From an uncultured Prevotellaceae bacterium (GTDB lineage Bacteria > Bacteroidota > Bacteroidia > Bacteroidales > Bacteroidaceae), in contig CADCBZ010000012.1 of the NCBI GenBank assembly GCA_902799765.1, positions 1-64,000 on the forward strand: a DNA stretch of 64,000 nucleotides, read 5' to 3'. The notes below the pieces were generated by a model that did not search any database, was not told the DNA's origin, and saw only the letters and a list, made by a program, of their open reading frames with translations. Positions 25,661 through 34,294 of the stretch are shown piece after piece; the first letter of the stretch is position 1; each line of letters opens with the position of its first letter. The translations under genes were made by a program, and so were the position numbers.

Positions 25661-26137
25661 ATGAAGGATCGAATCAGACAAGTTATGGAGTCTCAGCACA
25701 TGACTCAACAGGTGTTCGCCGACTACATCGGGTTGGCACCTGCCACTCTTAGTAGTATTTTTAATGGTAGAACACGACCCACACTGAACGTGGTGGAGGC
25801 TTTGAAAAAGAAAATTCCTGACATCAATACCGATTGGTTGATGTTTGGATCAGGAGAGATGTATCAAAATACGACAGAAAATTCAGTGCCCACCCCATCG
25901 GCTTCCGAAAATGGAATTTTTGACCAGTCTCCCATGCTTGATTTTGAACAAAATAGTCCTGCTGTCCCTCAAAATTTGGGTCAGATGACTCAAAATTCTG
26001 CTATTATCAATAAATCACGACCGGAAATAGTTCGTGAAGATATAAAAATACTTGACAAACCGCAAAGAAAAGTCATGGAGATACGTGTTTTTTACGATGA
26101 TCAGACATGGGATACTTTTCTTCCCGTTAAAAAATAG
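25661..26137 (+). CDS. XRE/HTH_3-family transcriptional regulator
   Basis: The 158-residue protein has an N-terminal HTH_3 domain (residues about 3-62) with MTQQVFADYIGLAPATLSSIFNGRTRPTLNVVEAL, followed by NTDWLMFGSGEM, a motif shared by many Bacteroidetes regulators of this type. The middle (70-120) is Ser/Asn/Gln-rich and probably disordered. The C-terminus (EIRVFYDDQTWDTFLPVKK) is a short strand-rich tail. No ligand domain or metabolic partner is evident. The preceding 800-bp AT-rich region with dyads may contain its targets. Confidence 0.85.
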   Translation: MKDRIRQVMESQHMTQQVFADYIGLAPATLSSIFNGRTRPTLNVVEALKKKIPDINTDWLMFGSGEMYQNTTENSVPTPSASENGIFDQSPMLDFEQNSPAVPQNLGQMTQNSAIINKSRPEIVREDIKILDKPQRKVMEIRVFYDDQTWDTFLPVKK

Positions 26138-26138
26138 T

Positions 26139-26169
26139 TTTGTCGTTTCAATAAAAAGTCGTATCTTTG
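26139..26169 (+). promoter_or_regulatory. Promoter of pyrK-pyrD
   Basis: TTTG (26139-26142), exactly 19 bp, then TATCTTTG (26162-26169) is a near-perfect Bacteroidetes promoter, 25 bp before the pyrK start. Confidence 0.8.
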
Positions 26170-26194
26170 CACCATCATTTTGCGAAGATAACTT

Positions 26195-26968
26195 ATGAAG
26201 AAGTATGTTTTAGACCTGACGGTAGCATCTGTCGAGCGTATTCATGCACGTTATGTGCTGATTCGCCTGACAGATGCTAAACCTCTCCCTGATATGTTGC
26301 CAGGGCAGTTTGTGGAGGTGCGCGTTGATGGTTCCCCTTCCACCTTCCTGCGTCGTCCTATTTCCATTAATTACGTAGATCGGGCCAAGAATCAGCTCTG
26401 GTTGCTCGTAGCAACTGTTGGTGAAGGCACTAAAACACTGGCTACACTTCAGCCTGGTGCTGTTTTGAACTGTGTCCTGCCGCTTGGCAACGGTTTTTCA
26501 CCTGCTGTCTCTGGGCAGAGAGTGCTGCTTGTTGGTGGTGGTGTCGGTGTGGCACCGCTGCTCTATATGGGTGCTCAGATGCGTGAACAGGGCATCGAAC
26601 CCACGTTTCTGTTGGGAGCCCGTACGCAGGAAGATCTGCTGATGCTGGATGAATTTAAGAAGTTCGGACGCGTGTTTGTTACCACTGAGGATGGTTCTGC
26701 TGGTGAGAAAGGCTTTGTAACCAACCATTCCATTCTCCAGCAGGAGCAGTTCGATCGTATCTCTACCTGTGGTCCCACACCGATGATGAAGGCTGTGGCT
26801 CGTCTGGCACGTGAGAAAGGCATCGACTGTGAGGTGTCGCTCGAGAATCTCATGGCCTGTGGCTTAGGTGCTTGTCTCTGTTGCGTGGAGAAGACCATTG
26901 AGGGTAATCTGTGTGTATGTAAGGAAGGACCAGTATTTAATATCAATCGACTGTTATGGCAAAGCTGA
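26195..26968 (+). CDS. pyrK: Dihydroorotate dehydrogenase B, electron-transfer subunit
   Basis: The 257-residue iron-sulfur flavoprotein passes electrons from dihydroorotate oxidation to NAD. The FAD-binding barrel shows [12 protein letters not shown]. The NAD domain has [13 protein letters not shown] and [11 protein letters not shown] [2Fe-2S] cluster is expected from the Cys-rich [14 protein letters not shown]...CVCKEGPVF near the end. It overlaps pyrD by 13 bp, so the two subunits are translationally coupled as in other heterotetrameric PyrDB enzymes. Confidence 0.95.
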   Translation: MKKYVLDLTVASVERIHARYVLIRLTDAKPLPDMLPGQFVEVRVDGSPSTFLRRPISINYVDRAKNQLWLLVATVGEGTKTLATLQPGAVLNCVLPLGNGFSPAVSGQRVLLVGGGVGVAPLLYMGAQMREQGIEPTFLLGARTQEDLLMLDEFKKFGRVFVTTEDGSAGEKGFVTNHSILQQEQFDRISTCGPTPMMKAVARLAREKGIDCEVSLENLMACGLGACLCCVEKTIEGNLCVCKEGPVFNINRLLWQS

Positions 26969-27864
26969 ACGTAAAGATAGGGGCTCTGCAGCTGAAAAAC
27001 CCCGTAATGACGGCCTCTGGCACCTTTGGCTATGGCCTAGAGTTTGCTGATTTCATGCCGCTTGATGGCATTGGTGGTATCATTGTGAAAGGTACTACGC
27101 TGAATCCTCGTGAGGGTAATGACTATCCTCGTATGGCTGAGACGGCTCAAGGAATGCTTAACTGCGTGGGTCTGCAGAATAAGGGTGTCGATTACTTCTG
27201 TACCCACATCTATCCGCAGATCAAGGATATCGATACGAATATGATTGTGAATGTGAGTGGTTCTTCACCTGAGGATTATGCTGAATGCGCTGCCCGCATC
27301 GATGCGTTGGAGCATATTCCTGCCATCGAACTGAATATCTCTTGTCCTAACGTGAAGGACGGTGGTATGGCCTTTGGTGTCACCTGTGCTGGGGCTGCCA
27401 GTGTGGTGAAGGCTGTTCGTCAGCGTTATCATAAGACCTTGATTGTCAAACTCTCGCCCAATGTGACGGATATCACAGAGATTGCACGTGCGGTGGAGGC
27501 TGAGGGGGCTGATGCCGTCTCACTTATCAACACGTTGATGGGAATGGCGATTGATATCGAGAAGCGTAAGCCACTGCTCAGTATCCGTACAGGTGGACTG
27601 AGTGGTCCTGCCGTCAAACCCGTTGCCCTGCGTATGGTGTGGCAGGTGGCGAAAGCCGTAGGTATTCCTGTTGTCGGCTTGGGTGGCATCTCCTGTGCAA
27701 AGGATGCCATCGAGTTCCTGATGGCTGGTGCCACAGCGATAGAGATCGGCACTGCCAACTTCCTCGATCCTGCCATTAGTATCAAGGTGAGGGATGGGAT
27801 AGAGGCCTGGCTCGATAGTCATGGATGCCAGTCTGTGGAAGATATTATAGGTGTGATCGATTGA
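26956..27864 (+). CDS. pyrD: Dihydroorotate dehydrogenase B, catalytic subunit
   Basis: The 302-residue FMN enzyme oxidises dihydroorotate to orotate in pyrimidine synthesis. Evidence includes [27 protein letters not shown], the active-site Cys in [23 protein letters not shown] and [20 protein letters not shown] for phosphate binding. The start ATG lies inside pyrK. The last codons and stop form the 5' side of an intrinsic terminator. Confidence 0.96.
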   Translation: MAKLNVKIGALQLKNPVMTASGTFGYGLEFADFMPLDGIGGIIVKGTTLNPREGNDYPRMAETAQGMLNCVGLQNKGVDYFCTHIYPQIKDIDTNMIVNVSGSSPEDYAECAARIDALEHIPAIELNISCPNVKDGGMAFGVTCAGAASVVKAVRQRYHKTLIVKLSPNVTDITEIARAVEAEGADAVSLINTLMGMAIDIEKRKPLLSIRTGGLSGPAVKPVALRMVWQVAKAVGIPVVGLGGISCAKDAIEFLMAGATAIEIGTANFLDPAISIKVRDGIEAWLDSHGCQSVEDIIGVID

Positions 27865-27877
27865 TCACACTTTTTTT
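27851..27877 (+). terminator. Terminator overlapping the pyrD stop codon
   Basis: GTGTGATC (27851-27858), loop GATT and GATCACAC (27863-27870), then seven T residues. The stem includes the last codons and the TGA stop of pyrD. Confidence 0.9.
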
Positions 27878-27887
27878 GCGCAAAAAT

Positions 27888-27915
27888 TTGGGGGCTACCA
27901 ATCGGCAGCCCCCAA
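27888..27915. terminator. Second strong hairpin between pyrD and aroC
   Basis: TTGGGGGCT (27888-27896) pairs with AGCCCCCAA (27907-27915). On the minus strand it is followed by a T-rich run (AAATTTTTGC), so it could be a backup terminator for aroC transcripts. Confidence 0.6.
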
Positions 27916-28015
27916 CCAACACAAAAACTAAACTAGACTTAACTAAAGCATATCAGGATTTTCACAAACCCTTAAATGCAGTGCAAATATACGACTAATT
28001 TCGGATTCTTCCAAG

Positions 28016-28043
28016 AAAAACACGGAATATTTTACATTCCGTG
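28016..28043 (-). terminator. Terminator of aroC
   Basis: On the minus strand CACGGAAT (28043-28036), a 7-nt loop and ATTCCGTG (28028-28021) are followed by TTTTT, 8 bp after the aroC stop. Confidence 0.85.
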
Positions 28044-28051
28044 TACAAATG

Positions 28052-29131
28052 TTACCGATTAAAGTCGTTTTTTAACAGGTAATAGTCCAAAATCGTCATC
28101 GCAGCCATCGCTTCAACGATGGGAACGGCTCTTGGGAGCACACATGGATCATGGCGTCCTTTTACCTGAAATATAGTTGTATTTCCCTCTTTATCGACAG
28201 TTTCCTGAGCCTTTAGGATGGTGGCTACAGGTTTGAATGCCACACGGAAGTAGATATCCTGTCCGTTGGAGATACCACCTTGGATGCCGCCGCTATGGTT
28301 TGTCTTTATCGTGATCTGTCCTCCAATAGTCTGGAACACGTCGTTTTGTTCAGATCCACGAGCAGTTACACCTTCGAATCCTTCACCGTACTCAAAGCCT
28401 TTTGCTGCATTGATACTGAGCATCGCACTGCCTAAGGCAGCGTGGAGCTTTCCGAATTCTGGCTCTCCCAAACCAGCGGGACAGCCCTTGATGACGCAGG
28501 TGATCACACCTCCGATGGTGTCACCTTCTTGTTTCATTTGGGTGATCAGCGCCTCCATCTCTTTTGCCTTCTCTGCATCCGGACAGCGCACAGCATTGTT
28601 TTCTGTTTGGGAAAGGTCATACAGACGATAGTCGCGCTCTAAGGCAATTGGACCTACCTGCGAGGTATAGGCCTGTACACTGATACCCAACTGCTTGAGT
28701 ACAAGCTTGGCCAGTGCACCACCAACACAGCGGCTGATGGTGATACGTGCAGAGGAACGTCCGCCACCCCGATGATCCCTCACACCATACTTTTGCTCAT
28801 AGGTAAAATCGGCATGCGAAGGACGGAACAGACATCTTAGATTCTCATAGTCCTGGGAATGGTGGTTCGTGTTCCTGACAATGAAACCGATGGGACATCC
28901 CGTCGATTTCCCCTCGAACACACCACTGAGCAGTTCCACCTTGTCGGCTTCCTGTCTGGAAGTGGTGATACTGCTCTGTCCTGGACGCCTGCGGTTCAGT
29001 TCCTGCTGGATGAATTCCAGGTCGATGTCGATGCCTGCAGGCATCCCGTCGATCACGCCGCCTATAGCCTCACCGTGACTTTCTCCAAAGGTAGTCAGCG
29101 TGAATAGGTTTCCGAATGTGTTACGTGTCAT
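28052..29131 (-). CDS. aroC: Chorismate synthase
   Basis: The 359-residue FMN-dependent enzyme converts EPSP to chorismate, the branch point for aromatic compounds. [60 protein letters not shown] and [10 protein letters not shown] are diagnostic. Start ATG 29131 was chosen over upstream in-frame codons because the family begins at this motif. SlyD lies 35 bp upstream on the same strand, so the two probably share a transcript. The pheA/tyrA operon at 56-60 kb uses its product. Confidence 0.97.
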   Translation of the reverse strand: MTRNTFGNLFTLTTFGESHGEAIGGVIDGMPAGIDIDLEFIQQELNRRRPGQSSITTSRQEADKVELLSGVFEGKSTGCPIGFIVRNTNHHSQDYENLRCLFRPSHADFTYEQKYGVRDHRGGGRSSARITISRCVGGALAKLVLKQLGISVQAYTSQVGPIALERDYRLYDLSQTENNAVRCPDAEKAKEMEALITQMKQEGDTIGGVITCVIKGCPAGLGEPEFGKLHAALGSAMLSINAAKGFEYGEGFEGVTARGSEQNDVFQTIGGQITIKTNHSGGIQGGISNGQDIYFRVAFKPVATILKAQETVDKEGNTTIFQVKGRHDPCVLPRAVPIVEAMAAMTILDYYLLKNDFNR

Positions 29132-29166
29132 ATAGAGTGGGGGCTTATGTGTTGTTGATAATCTGA

Positions 29167-29775
29167 TTAGTGACAGTGTCCGCAGCCACAACCATCTTCG
29201 TGGTCGTGATGATGACCACAACCCTCATGATCGTGTCCACAACCCTCGTCACAATCTCCGCAGTGGTGTCCGCATCCGCCTGTCAGATGTTTGATTAGGT
29301 GCTGTATCTCTTCCTCAGTGGCTTCGCGGTTCTCTATCACCTTTCCTGTGAAGTTCAGAAGTTTGCCTGCCATCGGGTGGTTGGTATCTACTGTCACACC
29401 GTCTTCCTCAATCTTCACGATCTTTGCCATAAACTGATGATCCTCATTGTCCATCAGGGTGATGGTAGCTCCCTCGAAGATATTCTCGTGGTCGAAATGT
29501 CCGTTGATCATGAAAACGCCGCGATCCAGCTTGTGCTTACCCTCGGGCACGTATTCGCCGAAAGCCTCTTCTGGCTGCAGGGTGAAATCGAAGTGCTCAC
29601 CCTTCTCCAGAGCGCTCACTTCCTCTTCAAAACGGTCGAGTGAAATGCCGAATCCTGTGATAAACTCAAACGGACGCAAGTCGCTGGTCTGTTCTTCCAG
29701 ATGTTTCTCGCCGTTCTCGGCTACACTATACAACTGATATACTACTGATAAAAATTTGTTTTTGGGCTTATCCAT
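29167..29775 (-). CDS. slyD: FKBP-type peptidyl-prolyl isomerase SlyD, with metal-binding tail
   Basis: The 202-residue protein has the SlyD two-domain plan: FKBP parts around [39 protein letters not shown] and an insert-in-flap domain ([24 protein letters not shown]), followed by [18 protein letters not shown]. Residues about 160-202 form a His/Cys-rich tail ([20 protein letters not shown]...), as in metallochaperone SlyD proteins that bind nickel and other metals. It is cytoplasmic. It should act as a chaperone and metal store. Its promoter has TAATTTTG about 35 bp upstream. Confidence 0.93.
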   Translation of the reverse strand: MDKPKNKFLSVVYQLYSVAENGEKHLEEQTSDLRPFEFITGFGISLDRFEEEVSALEKGEHFDFTLQPEEAFGEYVPEGKHKLDRGVFMINGHFDHENIFEGATITLMDNEDHQFMAKIVKIEEDGVTVDTNHPMAGKLLNFTGKVIENREATEEEIQHLIKHLTGGCGHHCGDCDEGCGHDHEGCGHHHDHEDGCGCGHCH

Positions 29776-29809
29776 ACCTTATTATATATATACTGTTTAA
29801 TTTGCGCTG

Positions 29810-29817
29810 CAAAATTA
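29810..29817 (-). promoter_or_regulatory. -7 box of slyD-aroC
   Basis: TAATTTTG on the minus strand matches TAnnTTTG; no clear -33 element is seen. Confidence 0.55.
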
Positions 29818-29935
29818 CGAATTTTAATCCATAAACGCACTATTTTAAGGCGAAAATCTTCTTTTTTCTCCATTTCTGCGATTATTTGACCTTCATCAAC
29901 AAAAAGTCTGTTATCGCACACAATTCTCCAAAAAT

Positions 29936-29967
29936 GTTGTGAGGTTTCAAAAATTGTCGTACCTTTG
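29936..29967 (+). promoter_or_regulatory. Promoter with about 110-nt leader for a small secreted protein
   Basis: GTTG (29936-29939), 20 bp, then TACCTTTG (29960-29967). The leader contains a GGAGCG/CGCTCT hairpin near 30035-30057 and a purine-rich run ending GGGTAAAAAG before the ATG. Confidence 0.65.
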
Positions 29968-30082
29968 CAGCGTCAAAAGTAAAAAACGTATGCTAAAAAG
30001 AGCTACGTGTACAGGATAACAAATTATTAAGGTAGGAGCGAAGTGACACACCGCTCTGAGTAAAGAAAGAAAGGGTAAAAAG

Positions 30083-30445
30083 ATGAAAAAGATGATTTTG
30101 ACATTAGTTGCAATGCTGAGTATGACAACCGCATTCGCAGAAGGTGAGAAGGCAACCAATGCAAATAATGTCGAGGCTTACGAGCTGAACATCAATATGA
30201 ATAAGCTCTATGTAGCTCTCGATCTCGCAAATGACCAGAAAGAGGCCGTTGCCGACATTCACCACACATTCGCTTCTGAGCTCATGTTTGCTGCTCAGTA
30301 CGCCAACAACGATCGTAAGGCTCTTGTAGAGCGTGCTATCGAAAACGACGTGAAGTGGATGCGCTACGTGTTGAACGACAAGCAGTTCCGTACTTATCTG
30401 ACACTGCTGAACACGACGTTGAACAACCGTGGTCTTATCAAGTAA
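30083..30445 (+). CDS. Small exported protein of unknown function (120 aa)
   Basis: The protein has a clear signal peptide (KKMILTLVAMLSMTTAFA) cleaved before EGEKATNAN. The mature 100 residues are helical, with a region (LYVALDLANDQKEAVADIHHTFASELMFAAQYANN) that looks like a helical-bundle, Spy/CpxP-like shape but without their LTxxQ motifs. The C-terminus VLNDKQFRTYLTLLNTTLNNRGL includes LNDKQ, weakly LTxxQ-like. A strong promoter and terminator make it a single-gene transcript. Possibly periplasmic stress chaperone-like; low certainty. Confidence 0.75.
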   Translation: MKKMILTLVAMLSMTTAFAEGEKATNANNVEAYELNINMNKLYVALDLANDQKEAVADIHHTFASELMFAAQYANNDRKALVERAIENDVKWMRYVLNDKQFRTYLTLLNTTLNNRGLIK

Positions 30446-30486
30446 GAAAAACGAGGGAAACGTGTAATTATTATTAGTCAAAGCAG

Positions 30487-30517
30487 GAGGCATTCCGAAA
30501 GGGGTGCCTCTATTTTT
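30487..30517 (+). terminator. Intrinsic terminator of the small secreted protein gene
   Basis: GAGGCATTCC (30487-30496), GAAA tetraloop and GGGGTGCCTC (30501-30510) form a 10-bp stem followed by TATTTTT. Confidence 0.88.
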
Positions 30518-30588
30518 GTGCTTAAAATTTGCAAGTTTCAGTTTTTTTTGCTTATTTTGCACTCAGAAACTAATAATCGAAACGAATT

Positions 30589-31419
30589 ATGAGAAGTATT
30601 AAAACTATTCTTTTGTCGTTGGCTGCTGCTCTTTTAGTGAGCTGCGGCACTACAAAGACTGTGCCCATTACGGGGCGTCAACAGAGTTTGATGGTGAGCG
30701 ATGGCGATGTGCTCAGTCTCTCTACCCAGCAGTATCAGGAGTTTATGAAGACAGCCAAGCTCTCTACCAATGCCGCTAACACTGCTATGGTGAAACGAGT
30801 GGGGCAGAACCTTGCTACAGCTGTGACTAACTACCTGAATGCCAATGGTATGGCTGCAGATGTACAGAACTTCAAATGGACCTTCAACCTGGTAGAGAAC
30901 AAGGAGGCCAATGCCTGGTGTATGCCTGGTGGACTGATTTGTGTGTATGAAGGCATCCTGCCACTCACACAGGATGAGCCCTCTCTTGCCATCGTCCTCG
31001 GACATGAGATTGCACACGCTGTGGCGCGTCACTCTGCTGAGCAGATGAGCACGCAGATCAAGCAACAGTATGGTATGCAGATTGGTGCAGCCGTTCTGGG
31101 AGGCATGGGCGTAGGTTCCAACACCTCTTCTATTATTCAGGCGATTGCAGCACAGGGCTTTAACTTCAAGAACCTCAGTTATTCACGTAACCACGAGAGC
31201 GAGGCAGACCACATGGGACTGATCTTTGCCGCTATGGCAGGCTATGACCCGCAGGTGGCTGTTGCCTTCTGGCAGCGTATGGCAGCAGCTTCCAACAACC
31301 AGAGGAAGGGCTCTTCTACTTCTACCACTTCTACCACGAAGTCCTCAACGAAGAGCACTTCTTCCAAGCCCACCCAATCCACGAAGACAATTCACATCTC
31401 TACGAAAAAGAAGAAATAA
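30589..31419 (+). CDS. M48-family metalloprotease lipoprotein with unusual Ser/Thr/Lys tail
   Basis: The signal LLSLAAALLVSC ends in a lipobox Cys, so the protein is probably an outer-membrane lipoprotein. The zinc site is HEIAH (139-143) with the third ligand in NHESEADHMG. KEANAWCMPGGLICVYEGIL is typical of Loi/YcaL/BepA-type M48 proteases that clear misfolded outer-membrane proteins. After FWQRMAAASN the usual THPS..RI end motif is missing. Instead the last ~38 residues are low complexity (SSTSTTSTTKSSTKSTS...ISTKKKK). It may be natural tail replacement or a local disruption. Confidence 0.85.
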   Translation: MRSIKTILLSLAAALLVSCGTTKTVPITGRQQSLMVSDGDVLSLSTQQYQEFMKTAKLSTNAANTAMVKRVGQNLATAVTNYLNANGMAADVQNFKWTFNLVENKEANAWCMPGGLICVYEGILPLTQDEPSLAIVLGHEIAHAVARHSAEQMSTQIKQQYGMQIGAAVLGGMGVGSNTSSIIQAIAAQGFNFKNLSYSRNHESEADHMGLIFAAMAGYDPQVAVAFWQRMAAASNNQRKGSSTSTTSTTKSSTKSTSSKPTQSTKTIHISTKKKK

Positions 31420-31431
31420 GGCTGTAGATTG

Positions 31432-31490
31432 TTCCCACGTTGGGAATGAAATGTTCCCAGACTGGGAATGAATAATTCCCACGTTGGGAA
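31432..31490. repeat. Three palindromes TTCCCAnnnTGGGAA at exact 22-bp spacing
   Basis: TTCCCACGTTGGGAA at 31432-31446, TTCCCAGACTGGGAA at 31454-31468 and TTCCCACGTTGGGAA at 31476-31490 begin 22 bp apart, separated by TGAA/TAAT-type linkers. Copies 1 and 3 are identical. The array lies between the M48 stop and a bidirectional terminator. Confidence 0.9.
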
Positions 31491-31512
31491 TAAATTCAGA
31501 GTATTAGAGCAA

Positions 31513-31548
31513 AAAATAAGCCGCACTCATTCGGGTGCGGCTTATTTT
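31513..31548. terminator. Bidirectional terminator between M48 and porin genes
   Basis: AAATAAGCCGCAC and GTGCGGCTTATTT form a perfect stem around an 8-nt loop, with A and T runs on both sides, serving both convergent genes. Confidence 0.9.
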
Positions 31549-31563
31549 TATTGTTAAACTCTA

Positions 31564-32172
31564 TTAGTTGAGGGGAATCTTGTATCCCAGAGTGATAGCG
31601 AATGCGCTGCTGCGACCCTGATCAGTGTCCTTAATAACCTTAGTCAGACCAATGTTGTAACGAACATCCAGTACAAAGTTCTTATACTCATAAGACAAAC
31701 CTACAGGGATAGCGAAATTAAAGGATTTAGCTTCCCAACCAAGATCTTTAATGTTTACAGACTCGCCATCATAAGAGAGCTTATGACGTACGTTGAATCC
31801 AGGCTGAAGACCTGCCTTGATGGCAAAACCCTTTGCAAGATAGTACTGAGCCAAGATGGGGATGTTGATGTAGTCAAAGTTAAAATTAACGTTACCACTA
31901 GCACCGTTAACAACCTTGTTTGCAGGATATTTGCAACCTTCCATAGAATACAAAATACCAAAATCAAGGCCAAATTTCTCTGCAATACCAACTTCAAACT
32001 CAGCTCCACCTACGAAACCAACCTTAGACTTCTGGTCACCGTCTCCAGTGATAGTAGAGATGTTGATACCAGCCTTTGGCATCAAAGTCCACTGACCAAC
32101 CTCATTCTGAGCGTTTGCACTCAATGTTGCTACCATCAGGGCAGCGATCATCATAATTTTTTTCATAATCAT
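31564..32172 (-). CDS. Outer-membrane beta-barrel protein (PorT/OmpW-like), paralogue 1
   Basis: Start ATG 32172 gives a signal peptide (MKKIMMIAALMVATLSANAQ) and about 180 residues of barrel strands (WTLMPKAGINISTITGD, VGFVGGAEFEVGIAEKFGLDFGILYSMEG) ending SSAFAITLGYKIPLN with a terminal aromatic-containing strand. It is similar throughout to 42926-43558, including MKK(I/M)MMIAA, the INIP motif and the SAF(A/M)IT(L/V)GYK end, and both share upstream sequence. Such small porin-like proteins are abundant in Bacteroidetes; function unknown. Confidence 0.85.
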   Translation of the reverse strand: MIMKKIMMIAALMVATLSANAQNEVGQWTLMPKAGINISTITGDGDQKSKVGFVGGAEFEVGIAEKFGLDFGILYSMEGCKYPANKVVNGASGNVNFNFDYINIPILAQYYLAKGFAIKAGLQPGFNVRHKLSYDGESVNIKDLGWEAKSFNFAIPVGLSYEYKNFVLDVRYNIGLTKVIKDTDQGRSSAFAITLGYKIPLN

Positions 32173-32219
32173 TCGAATTTTAATTTGTTCGACATTAATG
32201 TTTGATTTAAATAACGATG

Positions 32220-32227
32220 CAAAGATA
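32220..32227 (-). promoter_or_regulatory. -7 box of porin paralogue 1
   Basis: TATCTTTG on the minus strand, about 48 bp before the ATG. The leader ends in AATTAAAATTCG, also found before the paralogue at 43558. Confidence 0.6.
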
Positions 32228-32302
32228 AGCATTTTTTTTAAATATTGCACATAAAAATCTAAAAAATTTAAAAAAAATATCGATTTCGCTGATTTTTCTC
32301 AT

Positions 32303-32310
32303 TATTTTTG
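32303..32310 (+). promoter_or_regulatory. -7 box of the C1 peptidase gene
   Basis: TATTTTTG matches TAnnTTTG and lies 14 bp before the TTG start, implying a leader near 10 nt. Confidence 0.5.
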
Positions 32311-32324
32311 CCTAAAATATCTTT

Positions 32325-33701
32325 TTGTTGATAACCCTGTTTGTAGTGGTCTTCACTACTACAGCTCAGTCGGGAGGTATCACCCCCGATATGCTCCGTG
32401 AAATTCAAAATGTTCAGCCCTTGTCGCCTGCCGATAAGGCTATTTCCAATGCCATCGCTGCCAACAGCATCGATGCCTTGGCAAAGAACCGTGATAATGC
32501 GCGTGCGCTCGATACCTATTTTAATATAGAGACGCCACGCCAGTCTATTACCGATCAGCAGTCCTCAGGGCGTTGTTGGATGTTCAGCGGTCTGAATGTG
32601 CTGCGTTCTAATTTTGCCCAGCGCGACTCCGTGCAGCTGGAGCTTTCCCAAGCCTATCTCTTCTTCTGGGATCAGTTGGAGAAGGCGAACCTGATGCTGC
32701 AGGGCGTCATCGATACAGGCAAGAAACCTATCGACGATCAGCGTGTACAGTTCTTCTTCCACCATCCTATTAACGATGGCGGTACTTTCTGTGGCGTCTC
32801 CGACCTGGCAGAGAAGTACGGATTGGTGCCTACAGAAGTGATGCCAGAGTCATATTCCACTGATAATACGTCGAAGGCAGCTTCCATCATCTCCTCTAAG
32901 TTGCGTGAGTTTGGACTCCAGCTGCGCGACATGGTGGCGAAGGGTAAGAGCACAAAGGATATCCAGAAAGCCAAGACTGAGATGCTTGGTCAGGTCTATC
33001 GTATGCTGACACTCACCATCGGAGCGCCTGTTCAGCAGTTTACCTATGCCTTTAAGGATAAGGAAGGCAAGGCCAAGGGCCCTGCTAAGCAATATACACC
33101 CCAGTCGTTCTATCAGGCGATAGTGGGTGGTCCGCTCAACGGAACCTTCATCATGGCGATGAACGATCCGCGTCGTCCTTACTATAAGACCTACGAGGTG
33201 GAATACGATCGTCATACTTATGATGGTCATAACTGGTGTTATGTGAATTTGCCGATGGACGATATCGAGCAGATGGCGATTGCCTCATTGAAGGACGGAC
33301 GTAAGCTCTACAGCTCTTACGATGTGGGTAAGTTCCTGGATCGTAAGCGTGGCTATGCCGATCTTGAGAACTTCGACTATGGCTCACTCTTTGGTACGAC
33401 TTTCAATATGGATAAGGCACAGCGCATCTCCACCTTCGATAGTGGATCTACCCACGCTATGACCCTCACGGCTGTTGATACCGATGAGAATGGCAAGGCC
33501 CGTAAGTGGAAGGTAGAGAACTCTTGGGGCGCTACCTGGGGACAACAGGGCTGCCTGATTATGACAGATCGTTGGTTCCGTGAATTCATGTTCCGTCTCG
33601 TGGTGGATAAGAAGTATGTGCCAGAGCATATCCTCAAGGCAGCTGAGACAAAACCTGTGATGGTAATGCCTGAAGATCCCCTCTTCTTACCTGACGAATG
33701 A
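32325..33701 (+). CDS. Secreted C1-family cysteine peptidase (bleomycin hydrolase/PepC-like)
   Basis: The 458-residue protein is an aminopeptidase C-type papain-fold enzyme. The oxyanion Gln and nucleophile are in DQQSSGRCWMFSGLNVLR, the His in GSTHAMTLTAVD and the Asn in KVENSWGATWG. An N-terminal hydrophobic segment (LITLFVVVFTTTAQ) is a signal-like sequence. The start is odd: only TTG codons at 32325/32328 are available after an in-frame TAA, and the segment lacks the usual Lys/Arg. The first ATG is too far inside. The true N-terminus may be damaged by a small deletion. The broken FNT gene follows 17 bp later. Confidence 0.88.
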   Translation: MLITLFVVVFTTTAQSGGITPDMLREIQNVQPLSPADKAISNAIAANSIDALAKNRDNARALDTYFNIETPRQSITDQQSSGRCWMFSGLNVLRSNFAQRDSVQLELSQAYLFFWDQLEKANLMLQGVIDTGKKPIDDQRVQFFFHHPINDGGTFCGVSDLAEKYGLVPTEVMPESYSTDNTSKAASIISSKLREFGLQLRDMVAKGKSTKDIQKAKTEMLGQVYRMLTLTIGAPVQQFTYAFKDKEGKAKGPAKQYTPQSFYQAIVGGPLNGTFIMAMNDPRRPYYKTYEVEYDRHTYDGHNWCYVNLPMDDIEQMAIASLKDGRKLYSSYDVGKFLDRKRGYADLENFDYGSLFGTTFNMDKAQRISTFDSGSTHAMTLTAVDTDENGKARKWKVENSWGATWGQQGCLIMTDRWFREFMFRLVVDKKYVPEHILKAAETKPVMVMPEDPLFLPDE

Positions 33702-33717
33702 AATATTAGGACACGAA

Positions 33718-34273
33718 ATGTTTCAAAAAACTTTTACACCTGCTATCCTTGCTGGTATCTGTATCTCCATCGGATGTGTGGTTAACCTCCGTGTGGGAGG
33801 TGTGGCTGGTGCCGTCCTCTTCGCTTTCGGACTCACCACAGTGGTCTCGTCAAGGCGACTGGTCGATGTTGTTGACGGTACTTTTTGGAAATATTATAGG
33901 TTGTCTGCTCACGGCATGGCTCATCGCTTATGCCCAGCCCGACTGTGTGGAGCCTGCTGCCAAGATCCTGGCAGGTCGTCTGGCGAAAGGGTCCTGGGCT
34001 TGTTTCCTCTTAGCTATTGGTTGTGGCTTCATTATGACAACGGCTGTCGAGTTTGCCCGCAAGGGGAAGATGCTGCCTTTAGTACTGGGCGTACCTGTAT
34101 TCATCCTTTGTGGTTTTGCTCACTCCATCGCCGACGCCTTCTATTTCCTCGTTTCTCCTGCCGACGTAGTGCTACAACCCACCGTCCTCGTTGTCTATCT
34201 CAGCGAGGTATTGGGTAATTTTGTGGGTTGTAATCTTTACCGTTGGCTGATGCTCTTTACGCCGAAAAGCTGA
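33718..34273 (+). pseudogene. Formate/nitrite-transporter-family channel, broken by an internal deletion
   Basis: The 5' frame from ATG 33718 reads MFQKTFTPAILAGICISIGCVVNL...VLFAFGLTTVV, a typical FNT N-terminus. Near 33847-33860 the reading shifts, and the remaining protein (RQGDWSMLLTVLFGNIIGCLL to TPKS at 34273, with VFILCGFAHSIADAFYF) lies in the next frame. Between the two parts homologues have about 15 further residues including the LFTGxxG segment, which is missing, so a frame-shifting deletion is inferred. Without that the channel cannot be made. It could also be an assembly fault. Confidence 0.8.
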
Positions 34274-34294
34274 CCTGTTTCCTCTTATTTTCAA

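Noticed and set aside
31432..31490. CRISPR array
   Set aside because: The units are 15-bp palindromes with 7-bp linkers and only three copies; no unique spacers of typical length and no cas genes.
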